From NCBI RefSeq assembly GCF_030409875.1, contig NZ_JAUFQR010000001.1:1984001-2048000 (forward strand): a DNA stretch of 64,000 bases, written 5' to 3'. The translations under genes and the position numbers were made by a program. The DNA comes from Chryseobacterium tructae (GTDB lineage Bacteria > Bacteroidota > Bacteroidia > Flavobacteriales > Weeksellaceae). Below the pieces are notes generated by a model, which made no database searches, was not told the DNA's origin, and saw only the letters and a list, made by a program, of their open reading frames with translations. This document shows positions 1 through 8,910 of this stretch, piece by piece; position 1 is the stretch's first letter, and the number at the start of each line of letters is the position of its first letter.

Positions 1-1
1 T

Positions 2-412
2 ATTTTTGAATCAGAAACCAGAGAAGCCGAATTTGACACTATGGGTCAGACTAAAAATCTGGATGATATTCTAGTCAAAAATGATGAATGGGAGCAGGAG
101 AATGAAGATTGGAAATATGAGAACTCTACTATTGAAGGCGGGTTTGCTACAGGGGTTACCTTTCAGGAATTGAGTACTGTGGGTCAGTTGCTTCAACAAG
201 ACGTACTGAAACCTGACTTAGAACAACAAGCAGTCAACATTATTCAAAAAATTCAAGGAACCGAGCTTTTTGATCTTTTAGAGAACTCTTTAGGAGATGC
301 TTCAAAAAGAATTGCCAGTTTATTAAACGAGAGTATTTCGAATAATGACAAGGCCATTCCTTATAAGCATAATAATTCTGTAGATGGTTTCGATATAGGG
401 GAGTTTGTATAG
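2..412 (+). CDS. C-terminal part of an unrecognised ICE protein, possibly TraD-like
   Basis: The frame is open from base 2 and has an internal Met at 41, so this is the tail of a longer gene that starts left of the window. The visible 136 residues are acidic and soluble, with no membrane segment. They end in DGFDIGEFV just before a terminator hairpin that spans the stop codon. In related Bacteroidetes elements a traD-type gene can precede traE, and position is the only reason to suggest that here. I do not recognise a domain. Confidence 0.5.
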   Translation: MFESETREAEFDTMGQTKNLDDILVKNDEWEQENEDWKYENSTIEGGFATGVTFQELSTVGQLLQQDVLKPDLEQQAVNIIQKIQGTELFDLLENSLGDASKRIASLLNESISNNDKAIPYKHNNSVDGFDIGEFV

Positions 413-428
413 ATAAACTCCCTTTCTT
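398..428 (+). terminator. Terminator after the upstream ICE gene
   Basis: The arms GGGGAGTTT and AAACTCCCT surround an 8-base loop that contains the stop codon, followed by a T-rich run. It ends the left operon, facing the acr3 end of the arsenic operon. Confidence 0.65.
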
Positions 429-445
429 CTATATTAATGTTCGTG

Positions 446-1477
446 TTAAGTATAAACCTTTTTCTTTAGCCATAAACTTATTCTAACAAGCAATATTAAA
501 ACTGGTACTTCTACCAAAGGTCCGATTACGCCGACAAATGCCTGTTCAGAGTAGATTCCAAAAATAGCAATAGCTACAGCAATAGCTAATTCAAAATTAT
601 TTCCTGTTGCTGTAAAAGCTATCGAAGCATTTTTATCATAAGGAATGTCAAATGATTTATTGATAAAGAAGCTCACAAAGAACATCAGTATAAAGTACAC
701 TATTAACGGTACAGCCACTTTTAAAACGTCTAATGGTAATTCTAAAATCTTATCTCCTTTGAGACTAAACATGAGTACAATCGTAAATAGTAGTGCATAT
801 AAAGTCAACGGAGATATTTTAGGAATAAACTTTCTATTATACCATTCTAAGCCTTTAGATTTGATTAATAAGTAACGGCTCAAAAAGCCTGCTAGAAAAG
901 GAATCCCTAGATATATCAAAACACTTTCAGTAACGTCTCTCATTGATACAGTCACATTAAAATTAGCCAAACCTAATTTTTCAGGTAAAACATTGATAAA
1001 GAGCCAAACCATAAGACTGTAACTTAACACTTGAAATATACTATTTAAGGCTACTAACAATGCTCCATACTCACGATTACCTTTTGCAAAATCATTCCAT
1101 ACAAGTACCATTGCAATGCATCTCGCTAAACCAATAAGAATTAAGCCAATCATGTAATTGGGTTCATCTCTCAGGAAAATAATTGCTAATAAGAACATTA
1201 AAACTGGACCAATAATCCAATTAAGCAACAGCGAAATTCCAATTGCCTTTTTGTCTTGAAAAACTTTAGGCAACAATGAATAGTCAACCTTTGCTAAAGG
1301 TGGGTACATCATAATGATTAAGCCAATTGCCAATGGAATATTTGTTGTTCCGATAGATAAGGAATTGGTAATATTAGAAATACTAGGAAAGAAGTATCCT
1401 AAACCTATTCCTAAAAACATAGCCAAGAATATCCATAAAGTAAGGAATCTATCAAGAAATTTTAATTTTGGTTGCAT
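446..1477 (-). CDS. arsB: Arsenite efflux transporter Acr3
   Basis: The 343-residue inner-membrane protein has about ten hydrophobic segments and the length usual for the Acr3 (BART superfamily) carriers that export As(III) using the membrane potential. The conserved cysteine of the fourth membrane segment is present at residue 120 in [18 protein letters not shown], and the second hallmark stretch, [17 protein letters not shown], lies near residue 290. It is the last gene of the arsR-DUF6428-arsC-acr3 operon, starting about 20 bases after the reductase. The symbol arsB is often used for this family, although Acr3 is unrelated to the E. coli ArsB carrier. Confidence 0.93.
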   Translation of the reverse strand: MQPKLKFLDRFLTLWIFLAMFLGIGLGYFFPSISNITNSLSIGTTNIPLAIGLIIMMYPPLAKVDYSLLPKVFQDKKAIGISLLLNWIIGPVLMFLLAIIFLRDEPNYMIGLILIGLARCIAMVLVWNDFAKGNREYGALLVALNSIFQVLSYSLMVWLFINVLPEKLGLANFNVTVSMRDVTESVLIYLGIPFLAGFLSRYLLIKSKGLEWYNRKFIPKISPLTLYALLFTIVLMFSLKGDKILELPLDVLKVAVPLIVYFILMFFVSFFINKSFDIPYDKNASIAFTATGNNFELAIAVAIAIFGIYSEQAFVGVIGPLVEVPVLILLVRISLWLKKKVYT

Positions 1478-1497
1478 TACGTTTGTTTAATCAATTC

Positions 1498-2108
1498 TTA
1501 TTTTTTTATCTGTGAAAAGACAAAGAACATTTCTGAACCAATCTGTAAACTTCTTTCATTGTAAACCGCCGTTTGTTCAGGCGTATTATCCGAAATTTTA
1601 GGGTCTTCAAAAGTTATTGGAATGCGTTTATCTGCCCCTGCAATAAAAGGACATCCTCCATCTGCCTGAGAACAGGTCATAATCGCAACAAACCCATGGG
1701 TAGGATTAAATGAACTGTCATATCTCTTAGAAAAACCAATAATTGGGTGTTTATCTTCATCATACTTGATAGCGTATACAGGATTTTCTGTATCAGAAAT
1801 TTTATTGATAAAAAGCCCCTGTTCTTGCAAAGTCTCTACAACTTTGGGAAACATGGCTGTTTCTTCCGTACCTCCTGAATAACAAGATACATACGGCAAA
1901 TCATAATAAACGCTTGCAACTTGTGCCCAACTTGTGCCAAATGGCTTCTTCTTGAATTATGGGTACAAATAAAGTTAATGGTTACTTCTCTTTGTTCTTC
2001 AAACCTTTTTTGAATAAAATCAACTAAAGGTGCTAACGTAGCTTTTCTATCTTCACTGATTTCTTGATTTGTCAGTGATTCTATTGTTTTTAATAGTTTT
2101 TGATACAT
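1498..2108 (-). CDS. arsC: Arsenate reductase-like low-molecular-weight phosphatase (frameshifted)
   Basis: Adding one base to the AA at 1929-1930 joins two fragments into a 203-residue protein of normal family length. The phosphatase P-loop CX5R appears as CTHNSRRS with the catalytic Cys at residue 48. A second cysteine pair in CSQADGGC could be the resolving site. The family reduces arsenate to arsenite through a Cys relay, supplying substrate to Acr3 next door. As written, the first fragment runs off into an unrelated frame after HLAQV. The break is a single-base loss in a short homopolymer, so an assembly error is more likely than a dead gene. A tyrosine phosphatase role is the main alternative. 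Confidence 0.85.
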
Positions 2109-2121
2109 GCTATATTTGAAT

Positions 2122-2595
2122 TTAGCAACAACCTGAATTTGGAGTGCAAAAAGAGGTTTGATTATTAGAAAGTTCAGATAAGTTTACTTTTTGTTTTTCA
2201 GCTGGAATTCCGCAAGCATCCTGAGCCAAGCACGCTGTTGTTTTATTTTTAAGAACAAAATTTTTCCCATTAAATTCCAAATCAAATTTGCCTATTGTAG
2301 TATTTTGATACTCAACTTCAATTTCGTCATTTTCAATACCTAGTTTTTCTTCTGATAGCTTAATAATATTTAAAAGTTTTGCGGGTTTTAGACGATGTTC
2401 AAAATCATCAGCATTCCACAATTGAAAGTTTACTACTTTTTCATTTCTAATTGTTCCGCCACAATCAATAAAATGTTTTGTTACAGTTCCTACTTCTGTT
2501 ACATGGAAATGCTCAGGAACAAATGTTCCATTTTCTAATTGAAATTCAACATTATCCAATGTTGGTAAGATTTCTTTAATTTCAGATAGTTTCAT
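2122..2595 (-). CDS. DUF6428 family protein of the arsenic operon
   Basis: This 157-residue soluble protein has no signal peptide. It has the look of the DUF6428 family, which recurs between arsR and arsC in Bacteroidetes arsenic operons. The C-terminal third holds four cysteines, in CLAQDACG and in a closing SFCTPNSGCC, a pattern suited to binding As(III) or another soft metal. Its function is not established. A candidate operator lies about 23 bases upstream of its start, so it may be transcribed independently of arsR as well as from the arsR promoter. Confidence 0.75.
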   Translation of the reverse strand: MKLSEIKEILPTLDNVEFQLENGTFVPEHFHVTEVGTVTKHFIDCGGTIRNEKVVNFQLWNADDFEHRLKPAKLLNIIKLSEEKLGIENDEIEVEYQNTTIGKFDLEFNGKNFVLKNKTTACLAQDACGIPAEKQKVNLSELSNNQTSFCTPNSGCC

Positions 2596-2617
2596 AATTT
2601 TTTTTTATTGGTTAAAT

Positions 2618-2630
2618 GCAATATTACGAT
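2618..2630 (-). promoter_or_regulatory. Candidate ArsR operator upstream of the DUF6428 gene
   Basis: GCAATATTACGAT is an exact 13-base match to the palindromic site upstream of arsR. It lies between the arsR stop and the next start codon. A shared near-palindrome in front of two genes of a metalloregulated operon fits an ArsR-dimer binding site. Confidence 0.5.
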
Positions 2631-2651
2631 ATATTCGCATAAAAAAATGCC

Positions 2652-2978
2652 TTAACAGCATTTCTGATTTGTAGTCGTCAGAATTATATTTGAAAAATAA
2701 TCTTTTAGTACTCCAAAAGTACTTTCATCAATACAGTAGCAAATCGCAGTTCCTTCAATGTTACCTTTTATAAGACCTGCATTCTTTAATTCTTTTAAGT
2801 GTTGAGAAACCGTTGCCTGCGCTAATGGCAATTCGTTAACAATATCACCACAAATACAAGTATTTACTTTCAACAGATACTCAATAATAGCAATTCTTGC
2901 AGGATGTCCTAATGCTTTCGCTATTATAGCAATTTTATTTTGTGAATCGGTAAAATGGTCAGTTTTTGTTACTCCCAT
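2652..2978 (-). CDS. arsR: ArsR/SmtB-family metalloregulator
   Basis: The 108-residue winged-helix repressor has its recognition helix in LAQATVSQHLKELKNAGLI, typical of ArsR/SmtB proteins. The inducer site is indicated by a CxC pair (NTCICGDI) just before that helix, with a further Cys pair at the C-terminus (NQKCC). It would repress the operon and release DNA when As(III) or Sb(III) binds. It is the promoter-proximal gene of the minus-strand operon and has a palindrome directly upstream. Confidence 0.9.
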   Translation of the reverse strand: MGVTKTDHFTDSQNKIAIIAKALGHPARIAIIEYLLKVNTCICGDIVNELPLAQATVSQHLKELKNAGLIKGNIEGTAICYCIDESTFGVLKDYFSNIILTTTNQKCC

Positions 2979-2997
2979 AATTTCGTAGAATAATTAT

Positions 2998-3013
2998 ATC
3001 GCAATATTACGAT
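2998..3013 (-). promoter_or_regulatory. Candidate ArsR operator at the arsR promoter
   Basis: ATCGCAATATTACGAT is a near-perfect palindrome 20 bases upstream of the arsR start. Its 13-base core recurs at 2618. Autoregulation is typical of the family. The binding itself is inferred. Confidence 0.6.
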
Positions 3014-3191
3014 TAATTTTTTGAAGTTCAAAAATTAATTTTAGTAGAATTGGTCATATTACTATTTAGGTGCCACTAAAAGCCATTCAGTTCCCACAGC
3101 TGAGATTTCCCGATAAGTCTGTTTTTCCAAAGCACATTTGCTCCTGAGTCCTGCAGAGTGCGGTTCTCATTAACAAAAAAATGTATACAAA

Positions 3192-3497
3192 ATGGAAAAA
3201 AAGAGAAAAAAGCTGATCTATGCAATACTGGCAATTTTGGTTGCTCCGTATGCTTTTTCACAAGGTAATGGCAGTGCCGGAATCAATGAGGCTACACAGA
3301 TGGTCACTTCTTATTTTGAACCAGCTACCCAATTAATTTACGCCATAGGTGCAGTCGTCGGACTCATCGGAGGCGTAAAAGTTTACAACAAGTTCAGCAG
3401 TGGAGATCCTGACACCAGTAAAACGGCTGCCAGCTGGTTCGGAGCATGTATTTTCTTAATTGTTGCCGCAACAATCCTTCGTTCATTCTTCCTTTAA
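3192..3497 (+). CDS. traE: Conjugative transposon protein TraE (DUF4134)
   Basis: The small 101-residue membrane protein has a hydrophobic leader ending near AFSQG, then two membrane helices (about residues 45-65 and 78-98) around a GGVKVYNKFSSGDPDTSK loop. This is the DUF4134/TraE layout found at the head of Bacteroidetes transfer operons, comparable to a VirB2-like pilin subunit. It opens the traE-traQ operon, with traF beginning one base after its stop. The 180 bases upstream must hold the operon promoter, but no convincing -33/-7 pair stands out there. Confidence 0.9.
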   Translation: MEKKRKKLIYAILAILVAPYAFSQGNGSAGINEATQMVTSYFEPATQLIYAIGAVVGLIGGVKVYNKFSSGDPDTSKTAASWFGACIFLIVAATILRSFFL

Positions 3498-3498
3498 A

Positions 3499-3840
3499 AT
3501 GATGATTATGAATAGTTATCACATAAATAAAGGAATAGGAAGGACGGTAGAATTTAGGGGACTTAAAGCACAATACCTTTTTATTTTTTCAGGCGGATTG
3601 TTAGGAATACTCGTATCCTTAATGATCATGTATATGGCTGGAGTTAATACGTATCTGTGTTTAATTATCGGAGGTGTCAGCAGTGGACTTCTTATATGGC
3701 AAACCTTTACACTGAATGGAAAATACGGTGAGCACGGTCTGATGAAATTAGGAGCAAGCAAGAAGCATCCAAAATACATCATCAGTCGAAAGAGTATTTA
3801 CAGGTATTTGAAAACTAACCGTAAAAGAACAGACGTATGA
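3499..3840 (+). CDS. traF: Conjugative transposon protein TraF (DUF4133)
   Basis: This short protein carries the family signature YHINKGIGRTVEFRGLKAQY at its N-terminus, followed by two hydrophobic segments, and is VirB3-like in size and position. ATG codons at 3499, 3502 and 3508 are all possible starts. An earlier in-frame start at 3460 is rejected because it lies inside traE. The stop overlaps the traG start as ATGA, indicating translational coupling. Confidence 0.9.
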   Translation: MMIMNSYHINKGIGRTVEFRGLKAQYLFIFSGGLLGILVSLMIMYMAGVNTYLCLIIGGVSSGLLIWQTFTLNGKYGEHGLMKLGASKKHPKYIISRKSIYRYLKTNRKRTDV

Positions 3841-6343
3841 GAAATTCTTCCAAAGCAGCAACTTTGGAAAGTAAATTTCCATTGCTGGCTATTGAAAATG
3901 ATTGTCTCATTTCAAAGGATGCTGATGTTACGGTTTGCTTTAAGGTTAAACTTCCTGAGCTGTTTACCGTTGCTTCCACTGAATATGAAGCCATGCATTC
4001 CGCTTGGTTCAAAGCTATTAAAACACTCCCGGATTTTACTGTGGTTCATAAGCAGGACTGGTTTATCAAAGAAAACTACAATCCTGATCTTTCAAGAGGA
4101 GATCAGAGTTTTCTTTCAAAATCATTTGAAAGACATTTCAATGAGAGACCCTTTTTAAATCATTACTGCTATCTGTTCATTACTAAAACCAGTAAGGAGA
4201 GAATGCGGATGCAGAGCAACTTTTCATCTCTATGTAAAGGAAAGCTCATTCCCAAGGAGATCAAAGACAAAGAAGTCATCAGTCGTTTTTTGGAAGCAGT
4301 CGACCAACTGGAGCGGATTATGAATGACAGTGGTTATATCCATCTGGAAAGAATGACAGAAGATGAGATATCAGGAACTTCAGAAAGGTCCGGACTACTG
4401 GAACAGTATCTGACACTATCCCGTGAAACCCATCCGTCATTGCAGGACATCAAATTAGGCTCAGAAGAAATGAGAATCGGCAACAATCGTATCAGTATGC
4501 ATACGTTATCAGATACGGAAGATTTGCCAGGTATTGTTTCATCACACAGCCGTTATGAGAAGTTAAGCACAGACCACAGTGACTGTCTTCTATCATTTGC
4601 TTCTCCTGTGGGACTTCTGCTCAGCTGCAATCACATTTATAATCAATATCTATTCATTGACAACAGTGACGAGAACCTGAGCAAGTTTGAAATCTGCAAG
4701 GAATATGCATTCTCTGGCAAGGTATAGCAGAGCCAATCAGATCAACAAAGAATGGATTGAGAAGTATTTGAATGAAGCACATTCTTTCGGGTTACAATCT
4801 ATCCGCGCTCATTTTAATATAATGTCATGGTCTGACAATCCTACTGAGCTCAAGCAGTTAAAGAATGATACGGGAAGTGCTTTGGCTTTAATGGAGTGTA
4901 AGCCCCGCCATAATACGACGGATACAGCTACCTTGTATTGGGCTGGAATTCCGGGCAATGCAGCAGATTTTCCAAGTGAAGAGAGCTTCTACACATTCAT
5001 CGAACCTGCTGTATGTTTTTTCACAGAGGAAACCAACTATCAGGATTCACCTTCACCTTTTGGGATCAAAATGGCTGACCGTCTAACGGGAAAGCCTATT
5101 CATCTGGATATTTCAGATCTGCCTATGAAGCAGGGGATCATTACCAATAGAAATAAGTTTATCCTTGGTCCTTCAGGAAGCGGAAAATCTTTTTTCACCA
5201 ACCATATGGTAAGACAGTATTATGAACAGGGCGCACATGTGCTATTGGTTGATACCGGAAATTCCTACCAGGGATTGTGTGAACTTATCAGGGGAAAGAT
5301 GAAAGGAGAGGATGGTGTCTATTTTACCTATACTGAGGATAATCCGATCGCTTTTAATCCATTCTATACTGATGACGGAATCTTTGATATCGAAAAAAAG
5401 GAAAGTATCAAAACATTGATTCTGACACTATGGAAAAGAGATGATGAACCACCGACCCGTTCAGAGGAAGTGGCCCTATCCAATGCAGTCAGCGGATATA
5501 TCGAAAGGGTTAAAATTAATGACCAGCATCCTTCTTTCAATGGATTCTATGAATACGTTAAAGATGACTATCAGAAAGTACTGGAGCAAAAGAAAGTCAG
5601 GGAAAAAGACTTTGATATTGCCAACTTTCTCAATGTGCTGGAACCTTACTATAGAGGAGGGGAGTATGACTATCTGCTCAATTCAGAGAAGCAGCTGGAC
5701 TTGTTATCCAAGCGTTTCATTGTCTTTGAAATCGATGCCATTAAAGATCATAAGATTCTGTTCCCTATTGTGACCATTATCATAATGGAAGTCTTCATCA
5801 ATAAGATGCGAAGGCTCAAAGGAATCAGAAAACTGATCCTCATCGAAGAAGCCTGGAAAGCCATTGCCAAAGAGGGGATGGCCGAGTACATCAAGTATTT
5901 GTTCAAAACGGTAAGAAAATTTTTCGGTGAAGCCATTGTGGTGACTCAGGAAGTCGATGATATTATCCAGTCACCTATTGTGAAAGAAAGTATCATTAAT
6001 AATTCGGATTGTAAGATCCTTCTCGATCAGCGGAAGTACATGAACAAGTTTGATGATATCCAGACGATGCTGGGATTGACTGACAAAGAAAAATCTCAGG
6101 TTCTTTCTATCAATATGAATAATGACCCCCGGAGGCTTTACAAGGAAGTTTGGATTGGATTAGGTGGAACGCACTCAGCAGTCTATGCGACCGAAGTATC
6201 TACAGAAGAATATCTGGCCTATACTACAGAAGAAACGGAAAATGGAAGTGATGAATCTTGCATCAGAACTTGATGGTAATGTCGAAGATGCTATCAAGCG
6301 GATTTCTCTTAAGAGAATCAAATCGAATACAAAAGAAAATTAA
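3837..6343 (+). CDS. traG: Conjugation ATPase TraG (VirB4-like; two frame breaks)
   Basis: This is the VirB4/TrbE-type ATPase that powers transfer-machine assembly. The Walker A motif GPSGSGKSF is encoded near 5167 and the Walker B region LILIEEAW near 5835. The frame breaks in the AAA at 4690-4692, between KFE and SARNMHSLARYSR. It breaks again in the AAAA near 6248, after which the natural tail EVMNLASELDGN, then DAIKRI, follows to a stop at 6341-6343. Adding two bases at each site gives an 836-residue protein, normal for TraG. Most annotations would stop at 6273 and miss the last 20-odd residues. If the breaks are real, the element cannot transfer by itself. Confidence 0.88.
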
Positions 6344-6364
6344 ATCATTTAAAAATTTACAACA

Positions 6365-6997
6365 ATGAAAAATTTAATCATTAAAACCTTAATGGTAGCA
6401 TTTTTTGCTGCCGTAACCTATACAAAAGCACAATTTGTCGTAACAGATCCCGCAAACCTGGCTTCAGGAATTTTGAATTCAGCCAATGAAATCGTGCAGA
6501 CTTCATCAACGGTATCTAACGTTGTTAAGAACTTCAATGAAGTTAAGAAAGTATATGAACAAGGTAAAGAGTATTATGACCAGCTGAAAGCCATCAATAA
6601 TCTGGTCAAAGATGCCAGAAAGGTTCAGCAGACTGTTCTTTTGGTAGGTGATGTTTCTGAGATGTATGTGAATAATTTCGGTAAAATGCTGAATGATCCC
6701 AACTTTAATGCTCAGGAATTAGCTTCTATTGCCAATGGTTATTCTGCGCTTCTAACCGAGAGTACGGAGCTATTGAAAGAACTCAAAGAGATCATCACTT
6801 CTAATGGTCTTTCTCTGAATGATAAAGAAAGGATGGATGTTGTTGACAGAGTCTATAAAGAGGTCAAAGCGTATCATAATCTGGTACGATACTACACCAA
6901 TAAAAATATTTCGGTTAGTTATCTCAGAGCAAAAAAACAGAACAACACCCAAAGGGTATTAGATCTTTACGGAACCTCTAATCAAAAATACTGGTAA
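6365..6997 (+). CDS. traI: Conjugative transposon protein TraI (DUF4141)
   Basis: The 210-residue exported protein begins with a signal peptide ending around KAQF. It continues as a mostly helical, coiled-coil-prone protein (VVKNFNEVKKVYEQGKEYY) with a family-typical YYTNKNISVSYLRA region near the end. This matches DUF4141/TraI, a periplasmic VirB5-like component. The stop is followed directly by the traJ start. Confidence 0.88.
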   Translation: MKNLIIKTLMVAFFAAVTYTKAQFVVTDPANLASGILNSANEIVQTSSTVSNVVKNFNEVKKVYEQGKEYYDQLKAINNLVKDARKVQQTVLLVGDVSEMYVNNFGKMLNDPNFNAQELASIANGYSALLTESTELLKELKEIITSNGLSLNDKERMDVVDRVYKEVKAYHNLVRYYTNKNISVSYLRAKKQNNTQRVLDLYGTSNQKYW

Positions 6998-6998
6998 G

Positions 6999-7991
6999 AT
7001 GGAACCGAGCAACTTACATGAAGTACTTCGTTCCGTTTATGAGGAAATGATGCCGATGTGCGCTGATATGGCGGCAGTAGCCAAAGGTGTTGCGGGATTG
7101 GGAGCTTTATTCTATGTAGCACTAAAAGTCTGGCAGTCATTGAGCCGTGCCGAACCTGTTGATTTGTTTCCCATGCTGAGACCTTTTGCCATAGGCATCT
7201 GCATTATGTTTTTTTCGACATTGGTTTTAGGAAGCCTTAATGGAGTAATGAGCCCGATTGTTCAGGGAAGCCATTCCATGTTGGAGAATCAGGTGCTGGA
7301 TATGAATGATCTGCAGCAGAAAAAGGATCTTTTAGAACGAGAAGCGATGCTAAGGAATCCGGAGATGGCTTACCTTATTTCTAATGAAGAATTTGACAAA
7401 AAGTTGGAAGAATTAGGATGGTCACCATCGGATTTGGTTACGATGTCCGGAATGTATATTGAAAGAGAAATGTTTGCCATCAAGAAAGATATCAGAGATG
7501 GTTTTCGCGAGTTTCTTGAAATATTGTTCCAATCCGCAGCCTTAGTTATTGACACCATCAGAACCTTCTTTCTGATAGTCCTTTCCATCTTGGGACCTAT
7601 AGCCTTTGCAATCTCCGTTTGGGATGGATTTCAGACCACTTTAAGTCAATGGCTGACAAGATATATCAGTGTTTACCTATGGCTACCTGTTGCTGATGTT
7701 TTCAGTGCCATTCTGGCCAAGATACAGACATTAATTTTAGAACAGGATATCGAAATGCTCGCAGATCCAAGCTTTATTCCTGATACTTCCAATACCGTTT
7801 ACATCATCTATATGGTGATTGGCATCATAGGCTATTTTACCGTACCAACGGTTACAGGCTGGGTGATTCAGGCAGGAGGAGCAGGTAATTTCATGCGCAA
7901 TGTTAACCAGACTGCTACGAAGTCGGGCAATGTTGCAGGAGCAGCAGTAGGTTCAGCAACAGGAAATATTTCAGGAAGATTATTAAAATAA
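6999..7991 (+). CDS. traJ: Conjugative transposon protein TraJ
   Basis: The 330-residue polytopic protein has hydrophobic segments around residues 25-45, 60-82, 170-205 and 265-290, and a Gly/Ala-rich tail. This is the VirB6/TrbL-like TraJ arrangement forming part of the inner-membrane channel. The operon position between traI and traK is the canonical one. A single base separates it from traI. Confidence 0.9.
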   Translation: MEPSNLHEVLRSVYEEMMPMCADMAAVAKGVAGLGALFYVALKVWQSLSRAEPVDLFPMLRPFAIGICIMFFSTLVLGSLNGVMSPIVQGSHSMLENQVLDMNDLQQKKDLLEREAMLRNPEMAYLISNEEFDKKLEELGWSPSDLVTMSGMYIEREMFAIKKDIRDGFREFLEILFQSAALVIDTIRTFFLIVLSILGPIAFAISVWDGFQTTLSQWLTRYISVYLWLPVADVFSAILAKIQTLILEQDIEMLADPSFIPDTSNTVYIIYMVIGIIGYFTVPTVTGWVIQAGGAGNFMRNVNQTATKSGNVAGAAVGSATGNISGRLLK

Positions 7992-8003
7992 AAATACAGT
8001 TCT

Positions 8004-8627
8004 ATGGAATTTAAAACTTTAAGAAATATTGAGAGCAGCTTTAAACAGATCCGCTTGTTTACGTTTGTTTTTGCGGTGCTGTGCTTTGGAGTCGTAGGGG
8101 TCGTGGTATTTAAATCATACCAATTTGCCGAAGAACAACGTCAGAAAATATATGTTTTGGATAATGGCAAATCTTTAATGGTGGCTTTATCACAAGATAT
8201 GTCGATCAACAGACCTGTGGAAGCAAGAGAGCATGTGAGACGATTTCATGAATTGTTCTTCACGATATCACCTGATAAGAATGCTATTGAAAGCAATGTA
8301 AAAAGGGCTTTCAATTTAGCTGATCAATCCGCATTCAATTACTATAAAGACCTTCAGGAAAAAGGCTACTATAACAGAATCATTTCCGGTAATATCCAGC
8401 AGAGAATTGAGGTAGACAGTGTCGTTGCCAACTTTGATACTTACCCTTATGACGTTAAAACATATGCAAGACAGTTTATAATCAGGTCCAGCAATCTTAC
8501 CATCAGAAATTTATTCACTAATTGTTCATTGGTTAATTCTGTACGATCTGACAGCAATCCTCAGGGATTTACCATTGAAAAATTCAACGTCATTGAAAAT
8601 AGAGATGTTGAAACTGTTGAACGCTAA
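8004..8627 (+). CDS. traK: Conjugative transposon protein TraK
   Basis: The 207-residue protein has one N-terminal membrane anchor (about residues 18-38) and a periplasmic domain with ALSQDMSINRPVEAREHVRRF. This is the VirB8-like bitopic arrangement of TraK, which links inner-membrane and outer-membrane parts of the transfer machine. It lies 12 bases after traJ. Confidence 0.9.
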   Translation: MEFKTLRNIESSFKQIRLFTFVFAVLCFGVVGVVVFKSYQFAEEQRQKIYVLDNGKSLMVALSQDMSINRPVEAREHVRRFHELFFTISPDKNAIESNVKRAFNLADQSAFNYYKDLQEKGYYNRIISGNIQQRIEVDSVVANFDTYPYDVKTYARQFIIRSSNLTIRNLFTNCSLVNSVRSDSNPQGFTIEKFNVIENRDVETVER

Positions 8628-8637
8628 TAATACCGAT

Positions 8638-8907
8638 ATGAAAAAACTAAGAGATACAATCGAAAATTATATTGTAAAGGTTGAAAATCATTGGAAAGTT
8701 CTTCCAGTAGAGCGACAAAAATTCCTGACCAAGGTTTTCTTTGGCAGTTATGTTTTGCTGACAATTATTGTCATTATCAGTGTTTTCATTTCTACAAGTC
8801 AAAGAAGTAATACCATGTCTATCAATCATATTGATGGTATTTCTAAGAAATCGATCGAAAAAGATTCTGGACAGAATGATACAGTAGAATCACTCATTAA
8901 AAAATAG
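8638..8907 (+). CDS. traL: Conjugative transposon protein TraL (DUF3989)
   Basis: This 89-residue bitopic protein starts at MKKLRDTIENYIVKVENHW and has a single membrane helix in the middle, matching DUF3989/TraL. The ATG at 8638 is preferred to an upstream in-frame ATG at 8575 because the latter lies inside traK and adds a non-homologous stretch. TraM begins four bases after its stop. Confidence 0.85.
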   Translation: MKKLRDTIENYIVKVENHWKVLPVERQKFLTKVFFGSYVLLTIIVIISVFISTSQRSNTMSINHIDGISKKSIEKDSGQNDTVESLIKK

Positions 8908-8910
8908 AAT

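Noticed and set aside
3076..3261. Minus-strand open frame of 61 codons upstream of and overlapping traE
   Set aside because: It overlaps the start of traE in antisense, has no recognisable domain, and its composition is that of a shadow frame.
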